The notes below the pieces were generated by a model that worked only from the letters and a program-made list of their open reading frames with translations, was not told the origin of the DNA and searched no databases. From contig NZ_JAATJE010000001.1 of the NCBI RefSeq assembly GCF_011927695.1, forward strand, positions 124,001-188,000: 64,000 nt of DNA. The letters are read 5' to 3'. Made by a program: the position numbers and the translations under genes. Below, piece by piece: positions 1 through 7,553 of this stretch (the stretch's first letter is position 1; each line of letters begins with the position of its first letter). The stretch is from Sphingomonas jejuensis. Its GTDB lineage: Bacteria; Pseudomonadota; Alphaproteobacteria; Sphingomonadales; Sphingomonadaceae.

Positions 1-579
1 GCCGAGCCGGTGCGGGTCGCCTCCATCGGGCGTGCGATCCTGGACGGGCTGGCGGCCGGCGGCGTGGTTGGCGTGATGAAGCACATGCCGGGCCACGGGC
101 GGGCCGGGGTCGACAGCCACCTGTCGCTGCCCGTGGTGGAGGCCGATGCCGCCGCGCTCGCCAGCGACATCACGCCGTTCCAGCGGCTGGCCGATGCGCC
201 GATGGGGATGACCGCCCATGTCGTCTACACGGCGTGGGACCCGGAGCGGCCGGCAACGCTGTCGCCGACGGTGATCGACGGCGTGATCCGCAAGCAGATC
301 GGCTTTGACGGTTTTCTGTTCACCGACGACATCGACATGAAGGCGCTGTCGGGCACTCCGGCCGAAAAGGCGGTCGCCGCCATCGCGGCCGGGTGCGACG
401 CGGTGCTCGATTGCTGGGCGCGGATGGACGAGATGGAAGCCGTCGCAGCGGTGCTGCCGACGATGGCGGCGGCATCGGTCGACCGGCTCGACCGCGCGAT
501 GGCGATGCGATCGGCCCCGGACGCCGCGCGGCTCGACGATCTGGTGGCCAAGCGGGACGCGCTGCTCGCGCTCGCCTGA
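1..579 (+). CDS. nagZ: beta-N-acetylhexosaminidase NagZ, C-terminal part
   Basis: This is a glycoside hydrolase family 3 enzyme that removes N-acetylglucosamine from muropeptides during cytoplasmic peptidoglycan recycling. The open frame runs in from the left edge, so the N-terminal part is outside the window. The family signature KHMPGHGRAG is present (canonical KHFPGHG), and a later FTDDIDMKAL stretch carries the expected catalytic Asp. The stop codon overlaps the scpA start (TGATG), so the two are probably cotranslated. The neighbourhood nagZ-scpA-scpB-tatABC is the usual alphaproteobacterial order, which supports the call. Confidence 0.93.
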   Translation, partial: AEPVRVASIGRAILDGLAAGGVVGVMKHMPGHGRAGVDSHLSLPVVEADAAALASDITPFQRLADAPMGMTAHVVYTAWDPERPATLSPTVIDGVIRKQIGFDGFLFTDDIDMKALSGTPAEKAVAAIAAGCDAVLDCWARMDEMEAVAAVLPTMAAASVDRLDRAMAMRSAPDAARLDDLVAKRDALLALA

Positions 580-1313
580 TGGCCGACGCGGTCGAAAGCC
601 CGGTCCTCACCATCTCGCTCGACGGCTGGGAAGGTCCGCTCGACCTGCTGCTGGCACTTGCGCGGGCGCAGAAGGTGGACCTGCGCGACATCTCGATCCT
701 TGCGCTGGTTGAGCAATATCTCTCCTTCGTCGGGGACGCCGGCCGCATCGACCTGGAGGTTGCCGCCGACTACCTCGTGATGGCGGCGTGGCTGGCCTAT
801 CTGAAGTCGCTCCTCCTGCTTCCGCGCGCGCCCGATCAGGACCCGGACCCGGACATGCTGGCCGCCCTGCTCCAGCAGCGCCTGCAGCGGCTGGATGCCA
901 TGCGCGATGCCGGCGCGCGGCTGATGGCGCGCGACCGCATCGGCCGCGACGTGTTCGCCCGCGGCATGCCGGAAGGATTGCGGACGATCGGGCGGCCCGT
1001 GTTCCGGACCGCCATCTTCGATCTGATCGATGCCTATGCGCAGGTCGCCGCGCGGACGGCGCCGGTGCAGCACCAGGTGCGGCGCCGGCCGGTGATGGCG
1101 CTTGACCAGGCGCTCGCGCGGCTGCGCGCGATGCTGCCCGACGCGGCGGAATGGCGGCGGCTTGAAAGCTTCCTGCCGCCGGGCGCGCAGGGCGACCTTC
1201 GCCGGTCGGCGGTCGCGTCGAGCTTCCTCGCCGCGCTTGAGCTGGCGCGTCAGGGACAGGCGGTGCTCCGCCAGGACGCGCCCTTCGCGCCCCTGATGCT
1301 GAAGGCGTCATGA
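579..1313 (+). CDS. scpA: segregation and condensation protein ScpA
   Basis: ScpA is the kleisin subunit that bridges the SMC ATPase heads with ScpB during chromosome condensation and segregation. The 244-residue product has the diagnostic N-terminal motif WEGPLDLLLALARAQKVDLR and an alpha-helical middle, with a winged-helix-like C-terminal end. A longer open frame exists upstream, but the ATG at 579 is chosen because it overlaps the nagZ stop and begins just before the conserved ScpA start. Its own stop overlaps the scpB start (ATGA), so translational coupling with scpB is likely. Confidence 0.95.
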   Translation: MADAVESPVLTISLDGWEGPLDLLLALARAQKVDLRDISILALVEQYLSFVGDAGRIDLEVAADYLVMAAWLAYLKSLLLLPRAPDQDPDPDMLAALLQQRLQRLDAMRDAGARLMARDRIGRDVFARGMPEGLRTIGRPVFRTAIFDLIDAYAQVAARTAPVQHQVRRRPVMALDQALARLRAMLPDAAEWRRLESFLPPGAQGDLRRSAVASSFLAALELARQGQAVLRQDAPFAPLMLKAS

Positions 1314-1879
1314 GCACGGCCACGGCGCGCGCGGTGGAGGCCGTGCTGTTCGCCGCCGACCGGCCGCTGACCCCCGACGAGATCGCGCGACACCTGCCGG
1401 CCGGCGCGGACCTGCGCGAGGCGCTCGCCCGGCTGACCGACGATTATCGCGGCCGCGGCATCGAGCTGGTGGAGCGCGGCGGCCGCTGGCATTTCCAGAC
1501 GGCGCCTGACCTGTCGCACCTGCTGAGTCGGGAGCGGGACGAGCCGAGGCGGCTGGGGCGCGCCGCCGTCGAGACGCTTGCCATCATCGCCTACCATGAG
1601 CCGGTCAGCCGCGCCGAGATCGAGGCGATCCGCGGCGTGCAGCTGTCCAAGGGAACGCTGGACCTGCTGATGGAAGCAGGCTGGGTGCGGCCTGCGGGCC
1701 GCCGCGACGGACCCGGCCGGCCGCTGCTCTATGCGACCACGCCTGACTTCCTCAGCCATTTCGGCCTGTCGTCGCGCCGCGATCTTCCCGGCATCGACGA
1801 CCTGAAGGCGGCGGGCCTGCTCGACCCTGTTTCAGCGACTTTCGCACCAGAACTGGAAAGCGACGCCGAGAACCGCTAG
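1310..1879 (+). CDS. scpB: segregation and condensation protein ScpB
   Basis: ScpB binds ScpA as a dimer and is part of the SMC condensin complex. The 189-residue protein starts with the family motif [19 protein letters not shown] and has two winged-helix regions. The segment [20 protein letters not shown] matches the well conserved second one. It overlaps scpA by four bases and is followed 26 bases later by tatA, so the scp and tat genes may share a transcript. Confidence 0.95.
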   Translation: MSTATARAVEAVLFAADRPLTPDEIARHLPAGADLREALARLTDDYRGRGIELVERGGRWHFQTAPDLSHLLSRERDEPRRLGRAAVETLAIIAYHEPVSRAEIEAIRGVQLSKGTLDLLMEAGWVRPAGRRDGPGRPLLYATTPDFLSHFGLSSRRDLPGIDDLKAAGLLDPVSATFAPELESDAENR

Positions 1880-1905
1880 ATCGGCCTCCAATCGGGAGAA
1901 TCCTC

Positions 1906-2157
1906 ATGGGTAGCTTCAGCCTCTGGCACTGGCTGGTCGTCGGCGTCGTCATTCTGCTCTTGTTCGGAAAGGGTCGCTTTTCCGACATGATGGGCGATGT
2001 CGCCAAGGGCCTGAAGAGCTTCAAGAAGGGCATGGCCGAGGACGACGAGCCCACGCGCCCGGCAAGCCCGCCGCCCGCGCGGCTCGATGCGCAGCCGGTG
2101 CCGCCACGTGCGGACGCCGCCGCGCAGCCGACCGCGACCGAGGATCGGCCCCACTGA
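1906..2157 (+). CDS. tatA: Sec-independent translocase subunit TatA
   Basis: TatA forms the pore-like assembly of the twin-arginine translocase in the inner membrane, which exports folded proteins. The 83-residue protein has one N-terminal transmembrane helix (residues 6-21), the hinge FGKGR, and an amphipathic helix with [14 protein letters not shown], all typical of TatA. The tail is rich in Pro and Ala. Several proteins in this window carry twin-arginine signals, for example those encoded at 51753-52748 and 60797-62143. Confidence 0.95.
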   Translation: MGSFSLWHWLVVGVVILLLFGKGRFSDMMGDVAKGLKSFKKGMAEDDEPTRPASPPPARLDAQPVPPRADAAAQPTATEDRPH

Positions 2158-2196
2158 TCCTGACGCCTCGCGCGCCGTTCCTGCTGGGCTGATCCG

Positions 2197-2613
2197 ATGT
2201 TCGACTTCGCGTGGTCGGAGATGCTGCTGTGCGCGGCCGTGGCGTTGATCGTCATCGGGCCCAAGGAGCTGCCGCAGACGATGCGCACGGTCGGCCGCTG
2301 GGTCGGCAAGGCGCGCGGCGTGGCGCGGCATTTCCGCTCCGGCTTCGATGCGATGGTGCGCGAGGCCGAGCTGGAGGAGATGGAAAAGCGCTGGCGCCAG
2401 GAAAACGAGCGCATCATGCGCGAGCATCCGGCACCGGCGGATGGGCCGGACATCCCGGCGCAGGCCGCTGATCCGGTCGCGGACACTCCTGTCGCGGACG
2501 GGCCGGTGGTGGACCAGCCGGGGGCGGGCGCACCGGTCGCGGGGGGTGTTCCGCCCTCCGCGCCTGCCGCCGATGGGGCGGAGGCGCCGGCCGAGGTGCA
2601 GCACAAGCCATGA
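2197..2613 (+). CDS. tatB: Sec-independent translocase subunit TatB
   Basis: TatB works with TatC in recognising twin-arginine signal peptides. The 138-residue protein has an N-terminal transmembrane segment starting [20 protein letters not shown], the motif [20 protein letters not shown] and a charged amphipathic helix with [10 protein letters not shown]-like acidic/basic heptads. The last 50 residues are a low-complexity Ala/Pro/Asp/Gly tail with repeated PVAD-type units, as is common in alphaproteobacterial TatB. The stop overlaps the tatC start by four bases (ATGA). Confidence 0.94.
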   Translation: MFDFAWSEMLLCAAVALIVIGPKELPQTMRTVGRWVGKARGVARHFRSGFDAMVREAELEEMEKRWRQENERIMREHPAPADGPDIPAQAADPVADTPVADGPVVDQPGAGAPVAGGVPPSAPAADGAEAPAEVQHKP

Positions 2614-3377
2614 AGGACATCGACGAGTCGCGGGCGCCCCTGCTCGACCATCTGATCGAGCTGCGGACCCGGCTGCTGTGGTCGGTGGCGGCGCTTGGCG
2701 CGGCCTTTGCCCTATGCCTGTGGCAGGCGCGGCCGATCTTTGCCGTGCTGGTCCAGCCGCTGCTCGCCGCCGGGCAGGGGCGGCTGATCTACACCAACAT
2801 CTTCGAGGCGTTCTTCGCCGAGGTGAAGGTCGCCTTCTTCGCCGCGCTGATGCTGGCCTTCCCGGTCATCGCCACGCAGCTGTGGCGGTTCGTCGCGCCG
2901 GGGCTCTATGCCAAGGAGAAGCGCGCGTTCCTGCCGTTCCTGCTGATGACGCCGGTGCTGTTCCTGATGGGCGCGTCGCTCGCCTACTTCTTCGCGATGC
3001 CGGTCGCGCTGCATTTCCTGCTGGGTTACCAGGGCAATGTCGGGGGGGTGGAGCAGACGGCGTTGCCAGGGGTCGGCAACTATCTGGATTTCGTCACCAA
3101 GTTCATCTTCGGGTTCGGCGTGGCGTTCCTGATGCCGATCCTCTTGCTCCTGCTGGAGCGGGCGGGCGTGGTGACGCGCAAGCAGCTGGTGAGCGGGCGG
3201 CGCTACGCCATCGTGATTGCGACGGTGATCGCGGCCGTGCTGACGCCGCCGGACGTGATATCGCAGGTGATCCTCGCGGTGCCGCTGATCCTGCTGTACG
3301 AAGCGACCCTGCTGGTCCTGCTGCTGACCGAGCGGCGACGCTCCAAGGTCGATACGGACGCCGAGCCGGCGGCCTGA
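2610..3377 (+). CDS. tatC: Sec-independent translocase subunit TatC
   Basis: TatC is the multispanning signal-peptide receptor of the Tat translocase. The 255-residue protein begins with the family pattern [18 protein letters not shown] and has about six hydrophobic segments. The conserved cytoplasmic and periplasmic loops include [20 protein letters not shown] and [20 protein letters not shown]. It completes the tatABC set and is followed directly by a strong hairpin that probably ends this transcription unit. Confidence 0.96.
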   Translation: MKDIDESRAPLLDHLIELRTRLLWSVAALGAAFALCLWQARPIFAVLVQPLLAAGQGRLIYTNIFEAFFAEVKVAFFAALMLAFPVIATQLWRFVAPGLYAKEKRAFLPFLLMTPVLFLMGASLAYFFAMPVALHFLLGYQGNVGGVEQTALPGVGNYLDFVTKFIFGFGVAFLMPILLLLLERAGVVTRKQLVSGRRYAIVIATVIAAVLTPPDVISQVILAVPLILLYEATLLVLLLTERRRSKVDTDAEPAA

Positions 3378-3387
3378 GCGGATGCAG

Positions 3388-3414
3388 AAGGGCGCCGACC
3401 AGTGCGGCGCCCTT
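3388..3414. terminator. perfect hairpin between tatC and the entericidin-like gene
   Basis: A perfect 10-bp inverted repeat (AAGGGCGCCG / CGGCGCCCTT) with a 7-base loop lies 10 bases after the tatC stop and just past the end of the convergent small lipoprotein gene. Ending in TT on one strand and AA on the other, it can act as a bidirectional terminator for both units. The T tract is short, so part of the effect may be transcript stabilisation. Confidence 0.75.
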
Positions 3415-3421
3415 GCCGCAC

Positions 3422-3550
3422 TTAGTTGATGACGTCCTTGCCGGCTTCGCTGGCCGACTGAAGGTCCTCACCCGCGCCGGACACGGTGTTGCAGGCCGAC
3501 ACAACGAGCATGCCAGCGATCAGCGACGCGCTGAGAATCTTACGAACCAT
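3422..3550 (-). CDS. entericidin-like small lipoprotein
   Basis: A 42-residue protein with a lipoprotein signal peptide: basic MVRK start, hydrophobic LIAGMLVV core and lipobox VSAC with the acylated Cys at position 20. The 22 residues that follow are small and polar (NTVSGAGEDL...), which is the entericidin A/B (EcnA/EcnB) pattern. The ATG at 3550 is preceded by a good Shine-Dalgarno (AGGAGA). In enterobacteria these lipoproteins are stress-controlled cell-envelope peptides linked to bacteriolysis; in alphaproteobacteria the role is unclear. It lies beside the general stress locus and has a possible sigma-EcfG promoter upstream. Confidence 0.85.
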   Translation of the reverse strand: MVRKILSASLIAGMLVVSACNTVSGAGEDLQSASEAGKDVIN

Positions 3551-3595
3551 GATCTTTCTCCTGACCAGCATCCGAACTGCCGGAGCCGAAGGAGC

Positions 3596-3620
3596 AATGC
3601 GCAACCTTGATGATCGTTCC
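3596..3620 (-). promoter_or_regulatory. possible sigma-EcfG-type promoter of the entericidin-like gene
   Basis: On the minus strand GGAAC (3620-3616) is followed after 16 bases by CATT (3599-3596). The alphaproteobacterial general stress promoter is GGAAC-N16/17-CGTT, so the -35 is exact and the -10 has one mismatch. The site is about 45 bases upstream of the lipoprotein start codon, a suitable distance. This is inference from motif match only. Confidence 0.35.
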
Positions 3621-3656
3621 GCCTCCGCACCCCGGGCAGCGGAGCGCAAATAAGTT

Positions 3657-3701
3657 GGGCCCGGAGTTGCCATCGGGGGGGATGATGGCAAGTCCGGGCC
3701 C
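3657..3701. repeat. long near-perfect inverted repeat (18-bp arms)
   Basis: Arms at 3657-3674 (beginning GGGCCCGGAGTTGCCATC) and 3684-3701 pair over 18 positions with one G-G mismatch and enclose a 9-base G-rich loop. It lies in the intergenic region between the entericidin-like gene and the 3' end of phyP, both on the minus strand. It could terminate or stabilise the nepR-phyP transcript, but no T tract follows on that strand. It could also be a copy of an interspersed palindromic element. Confidence 0.7.
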
Positions 3702-3797
3702 ATGTTCTGAACAGCGAAAGCGGGGGGGCAAAAGCTCGCCGTTCGTCAGTCAGAACGACAGATGAGACTTCGGGTTCCCGCCGAATTATCTTTCAAA

Positions 3798-5381
3798 TTA
3801 TTTCTGGAGAAGCGCGAAATCGATGGAGAAGCTGCCCCCGTCCGGATCGCGCCTCAGCTTGGTCCGGAGCTGCCGCGCCAGCCCTTCCAGCACACGGCCG
3901 TAGCGGGCCGCAACCCGCTCCTCCAGATCAGGGCCGGACACAAGCGCGGCGGAACGCACTGTCAGCCGTGCGCGGCCCGGCTCGTCCGGCTCGACCTTGA
4001 TGGCGATGCGCGGCGCGGCCTCGCTCGCCATGGCGAGTTCGACCAGCTCGGTGATCATGAAGGCAAGCGGCACGGCCACGTCCTGCGTGACGTTCAGCGG
4101 CGCGACGTCGACCTGGATCGCCATGCGTGACGCGACCGGGGGTGCGGTTGCGCGCAGGTTGCTGCTGATCTCGCCGACCAGCGGGCGGATCGCGACGCCG
4201 AGGTTGACCTCCATTTCCGCATAATGGTTGCGGTGCACGACGGCGAGCGCGTCCACCCGGCGCTGGATCGTTGCATAGGCATCGGCCGCCTCGCCGGCCT
4301 GAACGCCGCGAGCATGGATGTTGATCAGCGATGCGACAACCTGGAGGTTGTTCTTGACGCGGTGGTGCACCTCACGCGTCAGCTTGCGCTGATTGGCGAG
4401 CGCATCTTCCAGCTGCCCTTCGTGCCGGGACACCGTGTCGGTGATGTCGCGGAACGTGTCGCCCAGGTCGATGATCTCGCGCGCAACGGCCGATCCGTCA
4501 TGCTTGAAGTCGACGATCTCGCCGGGGCGATAGGCGCCAACCGCGGTGCGCAGGCGCGCCAGCGGACGCAGCAGCAGCCGATCGACCGCCAGCCATCCGA
4601 GCCCGGCCGCCGCCAGCCACATCACGATGGGCAGCAGCATGAGCAGGATCTGGTCGGGCGTCAGCGCCGGGGCGACGCTGCGCAGCTGGAGGCGGAGGTC
4701 GCCCTGACCGAGGGCGTGGTCGAGCGACTTGCGCCGGCCGGCGCCGCCTTCGCGGATTTCGTCGACGAGCGGGAGGCGACGCTGCCGATCCATCAGCACC
4801 AGCGCGAAGTCCGAGAGATTGGACAATCCCGGGCGCGCGATGTTGGCCAGGGTTGCGGCCGGATAGCTGACGACCGTTGTCGCGCGCTGACCCCCGATCG
4901 ACACGATCAGGGCACCGTCTTCCACCGCGATCGTGCGGCGGATGCTGTTGGGGGGGAGAGGCCCGCGGAACTGCACGGGCACGGTGCCGCACGCCACCGA
5001 TCCGTTGGCCGTGACGATCCCCAGGCTGGTGATGCGTCCGCCGGCGGAAAGCAGCTGCTCGGTCCGGTCGCATTCGGCGCGAAGCGCGGCGCTGCCCGCC
5101 GGCCGGGTGCTCGCGGCCCGGCTGTTGGCGGCGATCCGGAGCGCAACGACGTCGCTGGCAAGCCGCGCGGCAAGCCGGGCCGACGCCTCGTCCAGCGCCT
5201 GGCTTTCGGCGACCATGCGATCGTTTCGGCTGTCGCGGATGGATTGAACGGCCGCGAAGAACACGATCATTGCCGGCGGCAGCAGCGCCAGGCTCAGCAA
5301 CAGGAAAAGCTTGAACCCTGTGGAAAGGTTCGCAACCCGACGCACGCCCCGCGCGAGGATGCGCGGTCGCGTCTGCGTCAT
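3798..5381 (-). CDS. phyP: PhyP-like HisKA_2 sensor kinase homologue with degenerate ATPase domain
   Basis: This 527-residue membrane protein belongs to the sensor family next to the general stress genes of sphingomonads, where PhyP is known as a negative regulator (proposed phosphatase) of PhyR. Transmembrane segments lie at about 24-45 and 245-268, with a periplasmic sensor region between. A HAMP-like linker follows, then a HisKA_2 dimerisation domain with HHRVKNNLQ, whose phosphoacceptor is His340. The C-terminal ATP-binding domain is eroded. The N-box reads ITELVELAMAS, keeping Glu445 but with Leu449 in place of the Mg-binding Asn, and no DxGxG box is visible afterwards. Autokinase activity is therefore doubtful. 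It follows nepR by 25 bases and is probably cotranscribed with it. Confidence 0.85.
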   Translation of the reverse strand: MTQTRPRILARGVRRVANLSTGFKLFLLLSLALLPPAMIVFFAAVQSIRDSRNDRMVAESQALDEASARLAARLASDVVALRIAANSRAASTRPAGSAALRAECDRTEQLLSAGGRITSLGIVTANGSVACGTVPVQFRGPLPPNSIRRTIAVEDGALIVSIGGQRATTVVSYPAATLANIARPGLSNLSDFALVLMDRQRRLPLVDEIREGGAGRRKSLDHALGQGDLRLQLRSVAPALTPDQILLMLLPIVMWLAAAGLGWLAVDRLLLRPLARLRTAVGAYRPGEIVDFKHDGSAVAREIIDLGDTFRDITDTVSRHEGQLEDALANQRKLTREVHHRVKNNLQVVASLINIHARGVQAGEAADAYATIQRRVDALAVVHRNHYAEMEVNLGVAIRPLVGEISSNLRATAPPVASRMAIQVDVAPLNVTQDVAVPLAFMITELVELAMASEAAPRIAIKVEPDEPGRARLTVRSAALVSGPDLEERVAARYGRVLEGLARQLRTKLRRDPDGGSFSIDFALLQK

Positions 5382-5406
5382 GTCGCCGTTCGACCACGCA
5401 TTTCGG

Positions 5407-5547
5407 TCACCCTAGCTTCTTCAGCAGATCGAGCATCTCGTCAGGCACAGTTTCTTCCACCGTTTCCTGGTAGACGCCCCGCAGGGCGCGTCCCACCCGT
5501 TGGTCGGGCGCGTCGTCCTCGGCCTTTTTGCGTGGTCGCTGCGGCAT
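5407..5547 (-). CDS. nepR: anti-sigma factor NepR
   Basis: NepR holds the ECF sigma factor EcfG inactive until phosphorylated PhyR binds it. This 46-residue gene is easily missed. It reads MPQRPRKKAEDD, then DQRVGRALRGVYQETVEE and ends PDEMLDLLKKLG, matching the two amphipathic NepR helices (canonical IGxxLRxxYxxxxxExxPdelxdLLxxL). The ATG at 5547 has a GGAAAG ribosome site. In many relatives nepR is in operon with ecfG; here it precedes phyP on the minus strand and is divergent from phyR. A possible sigma-EcfG promoter at 5667-5691 would give feedback control. Confidence 0.93.
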   Translation of the reverse strand: MPQRPRKKAEDDAPDQRVGRALRGVYQETVEETVPDEMLDLLKKLG

Positions 5548-5666
5548 CTTTCCACTCTTGTCCGACGATGACAACGATCCCGCCCTTGCGATTGTTCAAC
5601 CTGTGCGCACTCCACGCCAGTGCCCCCCTGACGGCACCGACGCGAAGATGCAAACCTGTCAGCCGA

Positions 5667-5691
5667 AACTAAACCGGGGTTCGATGGTTCC
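5667..5691 (-). promoter_or_regulatory. sigma-EcfG-type promoter candidate for nepR-phyP
   Basis: On the minus strand GGAAC (5691-5687) is followed after 16 bases by AGTT (5670-5667), close to the consensus GGAAC-N16/17-CGTT. It lies about 120 bases upstream of nepR in the phyR/nepR divergent region. A second GGAAC on the same strand at 5736-5732 has no matching -10. Autoregulation of nepR by EcfG is known in related systems; here it is inferred. Confidence 0.55.
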
Positions 5692-5798
5692 CGGCCTCAG
5701 GCCAGCTTTTTCGGATAGGGTCGGGACAGATGTTCCCGGTTGCCAATCTGCTGGCGTCATGAGCAGAAGCATCGACGTTTCACGGAGACCACCACCCC

Positions 5799-6596
5799 AT
5801 GTCGCTCGGCCAGCAGCTTGCCCCGCATCTTCCGTTTCTTCGCCGTTATGCCCGGGCTCTGACCGGCGGCCAGGCGCAGGGCGACTCCTACGTCAAGGCG
5901 ACGCTGGAGGCGATCGTTGCGGCGCCGGAGCAGTTCCCAACCGACGTCGAGCCACGGCTGGGCCTTTACCGCACCTTCCAGGCGATCTGGACGTCCGTGA
6001 ATCTGGACGGCGACATCGAGGCGACCGGGCAGAGCAACGCGGCGACCATCGCGCAGGCGCGGCTGGCGCGCATGACGCCGTTGTCCCGGCAGGCGCTGCT
6101 GCTGACGGCGATGGAAGGTTTCTCTCCGGAAGAAGCCGCGTTCCTGATCGAGAGCGACGTGGATGAAGTGGAGCGGCTGGTCGAGCAGGCGATGAACGAC
6201 ATCGAGGAGCAGACCCGCGCGGAGGTGCTGATCATCGAGGACGAGCCGATCATCGCCATGGACATCGAGACGATCGTCCGCGACCTCGGCCATGAGGTCA
6301 CGGGCGTGGCGGTGACCCGCGACGAGGCCGTGTCGCTTGCAAAGGCGCAGCGCCCCGGCCTTGTCCTCGCCGACATCCAGCTGGCCGACGACAGCTCCGG
6401 CATCGATGCGGTGAAGGACATCCTGGCCGAATTCTCGGTGCCCGTGATCTTCATCACGGCGTTTCCGGAGCGCCTGCTGACCGGCGAGCGGCCGGAGCCG
6501 ACCTTCCTCATCACCAAGCCGTTCCAGCGGTCGACAGTGAAGGCGGCGATCAGCCAGGCGCTGTTCTTCGATCAGGCGACCGTTCCCGCCGTCTGA
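5799..6596 (+). CDS. phyR: general stress response regulator PhyR
   Basis: PhyR is a response regulator whose N-terminal sigma-factor-like domain, when the C-terminal receiver is phosphorylated, captures NepR and frees EcfG. The 265-residue protein has the sigma-like region at about 1-135 and a receiver at about 142-255. The acidic pocket is IIEDEP, and the predicted phosphoacceptor is Asp192 in VLADIQL. The receiver has the atypical PFxFAT-type pattern (VIFITAFPERLL, then FLITKPF with Lys240). A Shine-Dalgarno-like CGGAGACC precedes the ATG. It is divergent from nepR-phyP and upstream of ecfG, completing the partner-switch module. Confidence 0.96.
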   Translation: MSLGQQLAPHLPFLRRYARALTGGQAQGDSYVKATLEAIVAAPEQFPTDVEPRLGLYRTFQAIWTSVNLDGDIEATGQSNAATIAQARLARMTPLSRQALLLTAMEGFSPEEAAFLIESDVDEVERLVEQAMNDIEEQTRAEVLIIEDEPIIAMDIETIVRDLGHEVTGVAVTRDEAVSLAKAQRPGLVLADIQLADDSSGIDAVKDILAEFSVPVIFITAFPERLLTGERPEPTFLITKPFQRSTVKAAISQALFFDQATVPAV

Positions 6597-6598
6597 GC

Positions 6599-6623
6599 GG
6601 AACCCGGCCGACGCGGCTTCGTT
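6599..6623 (+). promoter_or_regulatory. consensus sigma-EcfG promoter
   Basis: GGAAC at 6599-6603, a 16-base spacer and CGTT at 6620-6623 match the alphaproteobacterial EcfG promoter consensus exactly. It begins three bases after the phyR stop and about 27 bases before the start codon of the 49-residue membrane protein. Transcription from here could also reach ecfG at 6881 and so autoregulate it. Confidence 0.8.
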
Positions 6624-6649
6624 CGGTGAGCAGACTCGGGAGCGTAACG

Positions 6650-6799
6650 ATGGCGAATGACGAAGATGTGCATGTGACCACGACCGAAGCGCGCGGCGCG
6701 TCGCGCGGCCGGCCAGTGGGCATCGTGCTTGTGGCGTCGCTGGCGCTGATCGTGGTGCTTTTCGCCATTGTTTATTTCACGGGCGGCCTGACGGTCTGA
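6650..6799 (+). CDS. small single-pass membrane protein behind an EcfG promoter
   Basis: A 49-residue open frame starts with MANDEDVHVTTTEARGASRG, followed by one hydrophobic helix at residues 23-43 (containing VLVASLALIVVLFAIVYF) and a short GGLTV tail. A GGGAG ribosome site lies 8 bases upstream of the ATG. The acidic then basic N-terminal region suggests an N-in orientation. It sits between phyR and ecfG, directly behind a consensus EcfG promoter, so it is probably a stress-induced membrane protein. I do not recognise a named family and its function is unknown. Confidence 0.75.
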   Translation: MANDEDVHVTTTEARGASRGRPVGIVLVASLALIVVLFAIVYFTGGLTV

Positions 6800-6880
6800 A
6801 CGTCGACTTCAAACTTCGACGAGCTTTGCCTATATCAATCGAGGCGCTGCTCCCCGACGCTGCTTTTCTGGGCCGTATGC

Positions 6881-7528
6881 ATGATCAATGACGAAGCGGA
6901 GCACGCGCGCGACGACGAGGTCGCACCCGTCCCGCATGAGTCCCTGTCCGACGACGATTTCAAGGCACAACTCGCGATCGTCATTCCGCATCTTCGTGCG
7001 TTCGGCAGGTCGCTGTCCGGCAACCGCGACGTCGCGGATGATCTCGTTCAGGAAACGCTGCTGAAGGCATGGGCGGCGCGCAAGCGCTTCCAGGCCGGCA
7101 CGAACATGCGTGCGTGGACCTTCATCATCTTGCGCAACCTCTACCTGTCGCAGATGCGGCGCGCGCGCTTCAAGGGCGAATGGGACGACCTTGCGGCCGA
7201 AAAGCTGCTGGCGGCGCCGGCGGGGCAGGACAAGCATGTGGAGCTTGGCGACATGCAGCGCGCGTTGCTGCATCTGCCCCAGCCGCAGCGCGAGGCGCTG
7301 ATCCTGGTGGGGGCCGGCGGGTTCGCCTATGAGGAAGCGGCCGAGATCTGCGGCGTCGCCGTGGGCACGATCAAGAGCCGCGTCGCTCGCGGCCGGGTCG
7401 CCCTGGAGGCGATCCTGACGGACGGATCGTTGCCGGCCCGCGCCGATGGCGACACCCGCGCCGGGCGCACGCCGCTCGACAGCATCATGGACGAGGTCGA
7501 CAGCCTGACGCGCCCCAGCGACGGCTGA
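6881..7528 (+). CDS. ecfG: ECF sigma factor EcfG (general stress)
   Basis: EcfG directs RNA polymerase to GGAAC/CGTT promoters in the alphaproteobacterial general stress response. The 215-residue protein has sigma region 2 with FGRSLSGNRDVADDLVQETL and region 4 with AEICGVAVGTIKSRVARGRV, matching the ECF15/EcfG group. No strong ribosome site precedes the ATG at 6881, so the start could be slightly different; the conserved part begins near FKAQLAIVIPHLRAF. It is flanked by phyR upstream and a convergent NepR-like gene downstream. Confidence 0.94.
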   Translation: MINDEAEHARDDEVAPVPHESLSDDDFKAQLAIVIPHLRAFGRSLSGNRDVADDLVQETLLKAWAARKRFQAGTNMRAWTFIILRNLYLSQMRRARFKGEWDDLAAEKLLAAPAGQDKHVELGDMQRALLHLPQPQREALILVGAGGFAYEEAAEICGVAVGTIKSRVARGRVALEAILTDGSLPARADGDTRAGRTPLDSIMDEVDSLTRPSDG

Positions 7529-7553
7529 GCGCGGGGTCAGTCCTGACGTCCGA

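Noticed and set aside
5732-5736. A second GGAAC on the minus strand upstream of nepR
   Set aside because: No GTT-like -10 element occurs 16 or 17 bases downstream.
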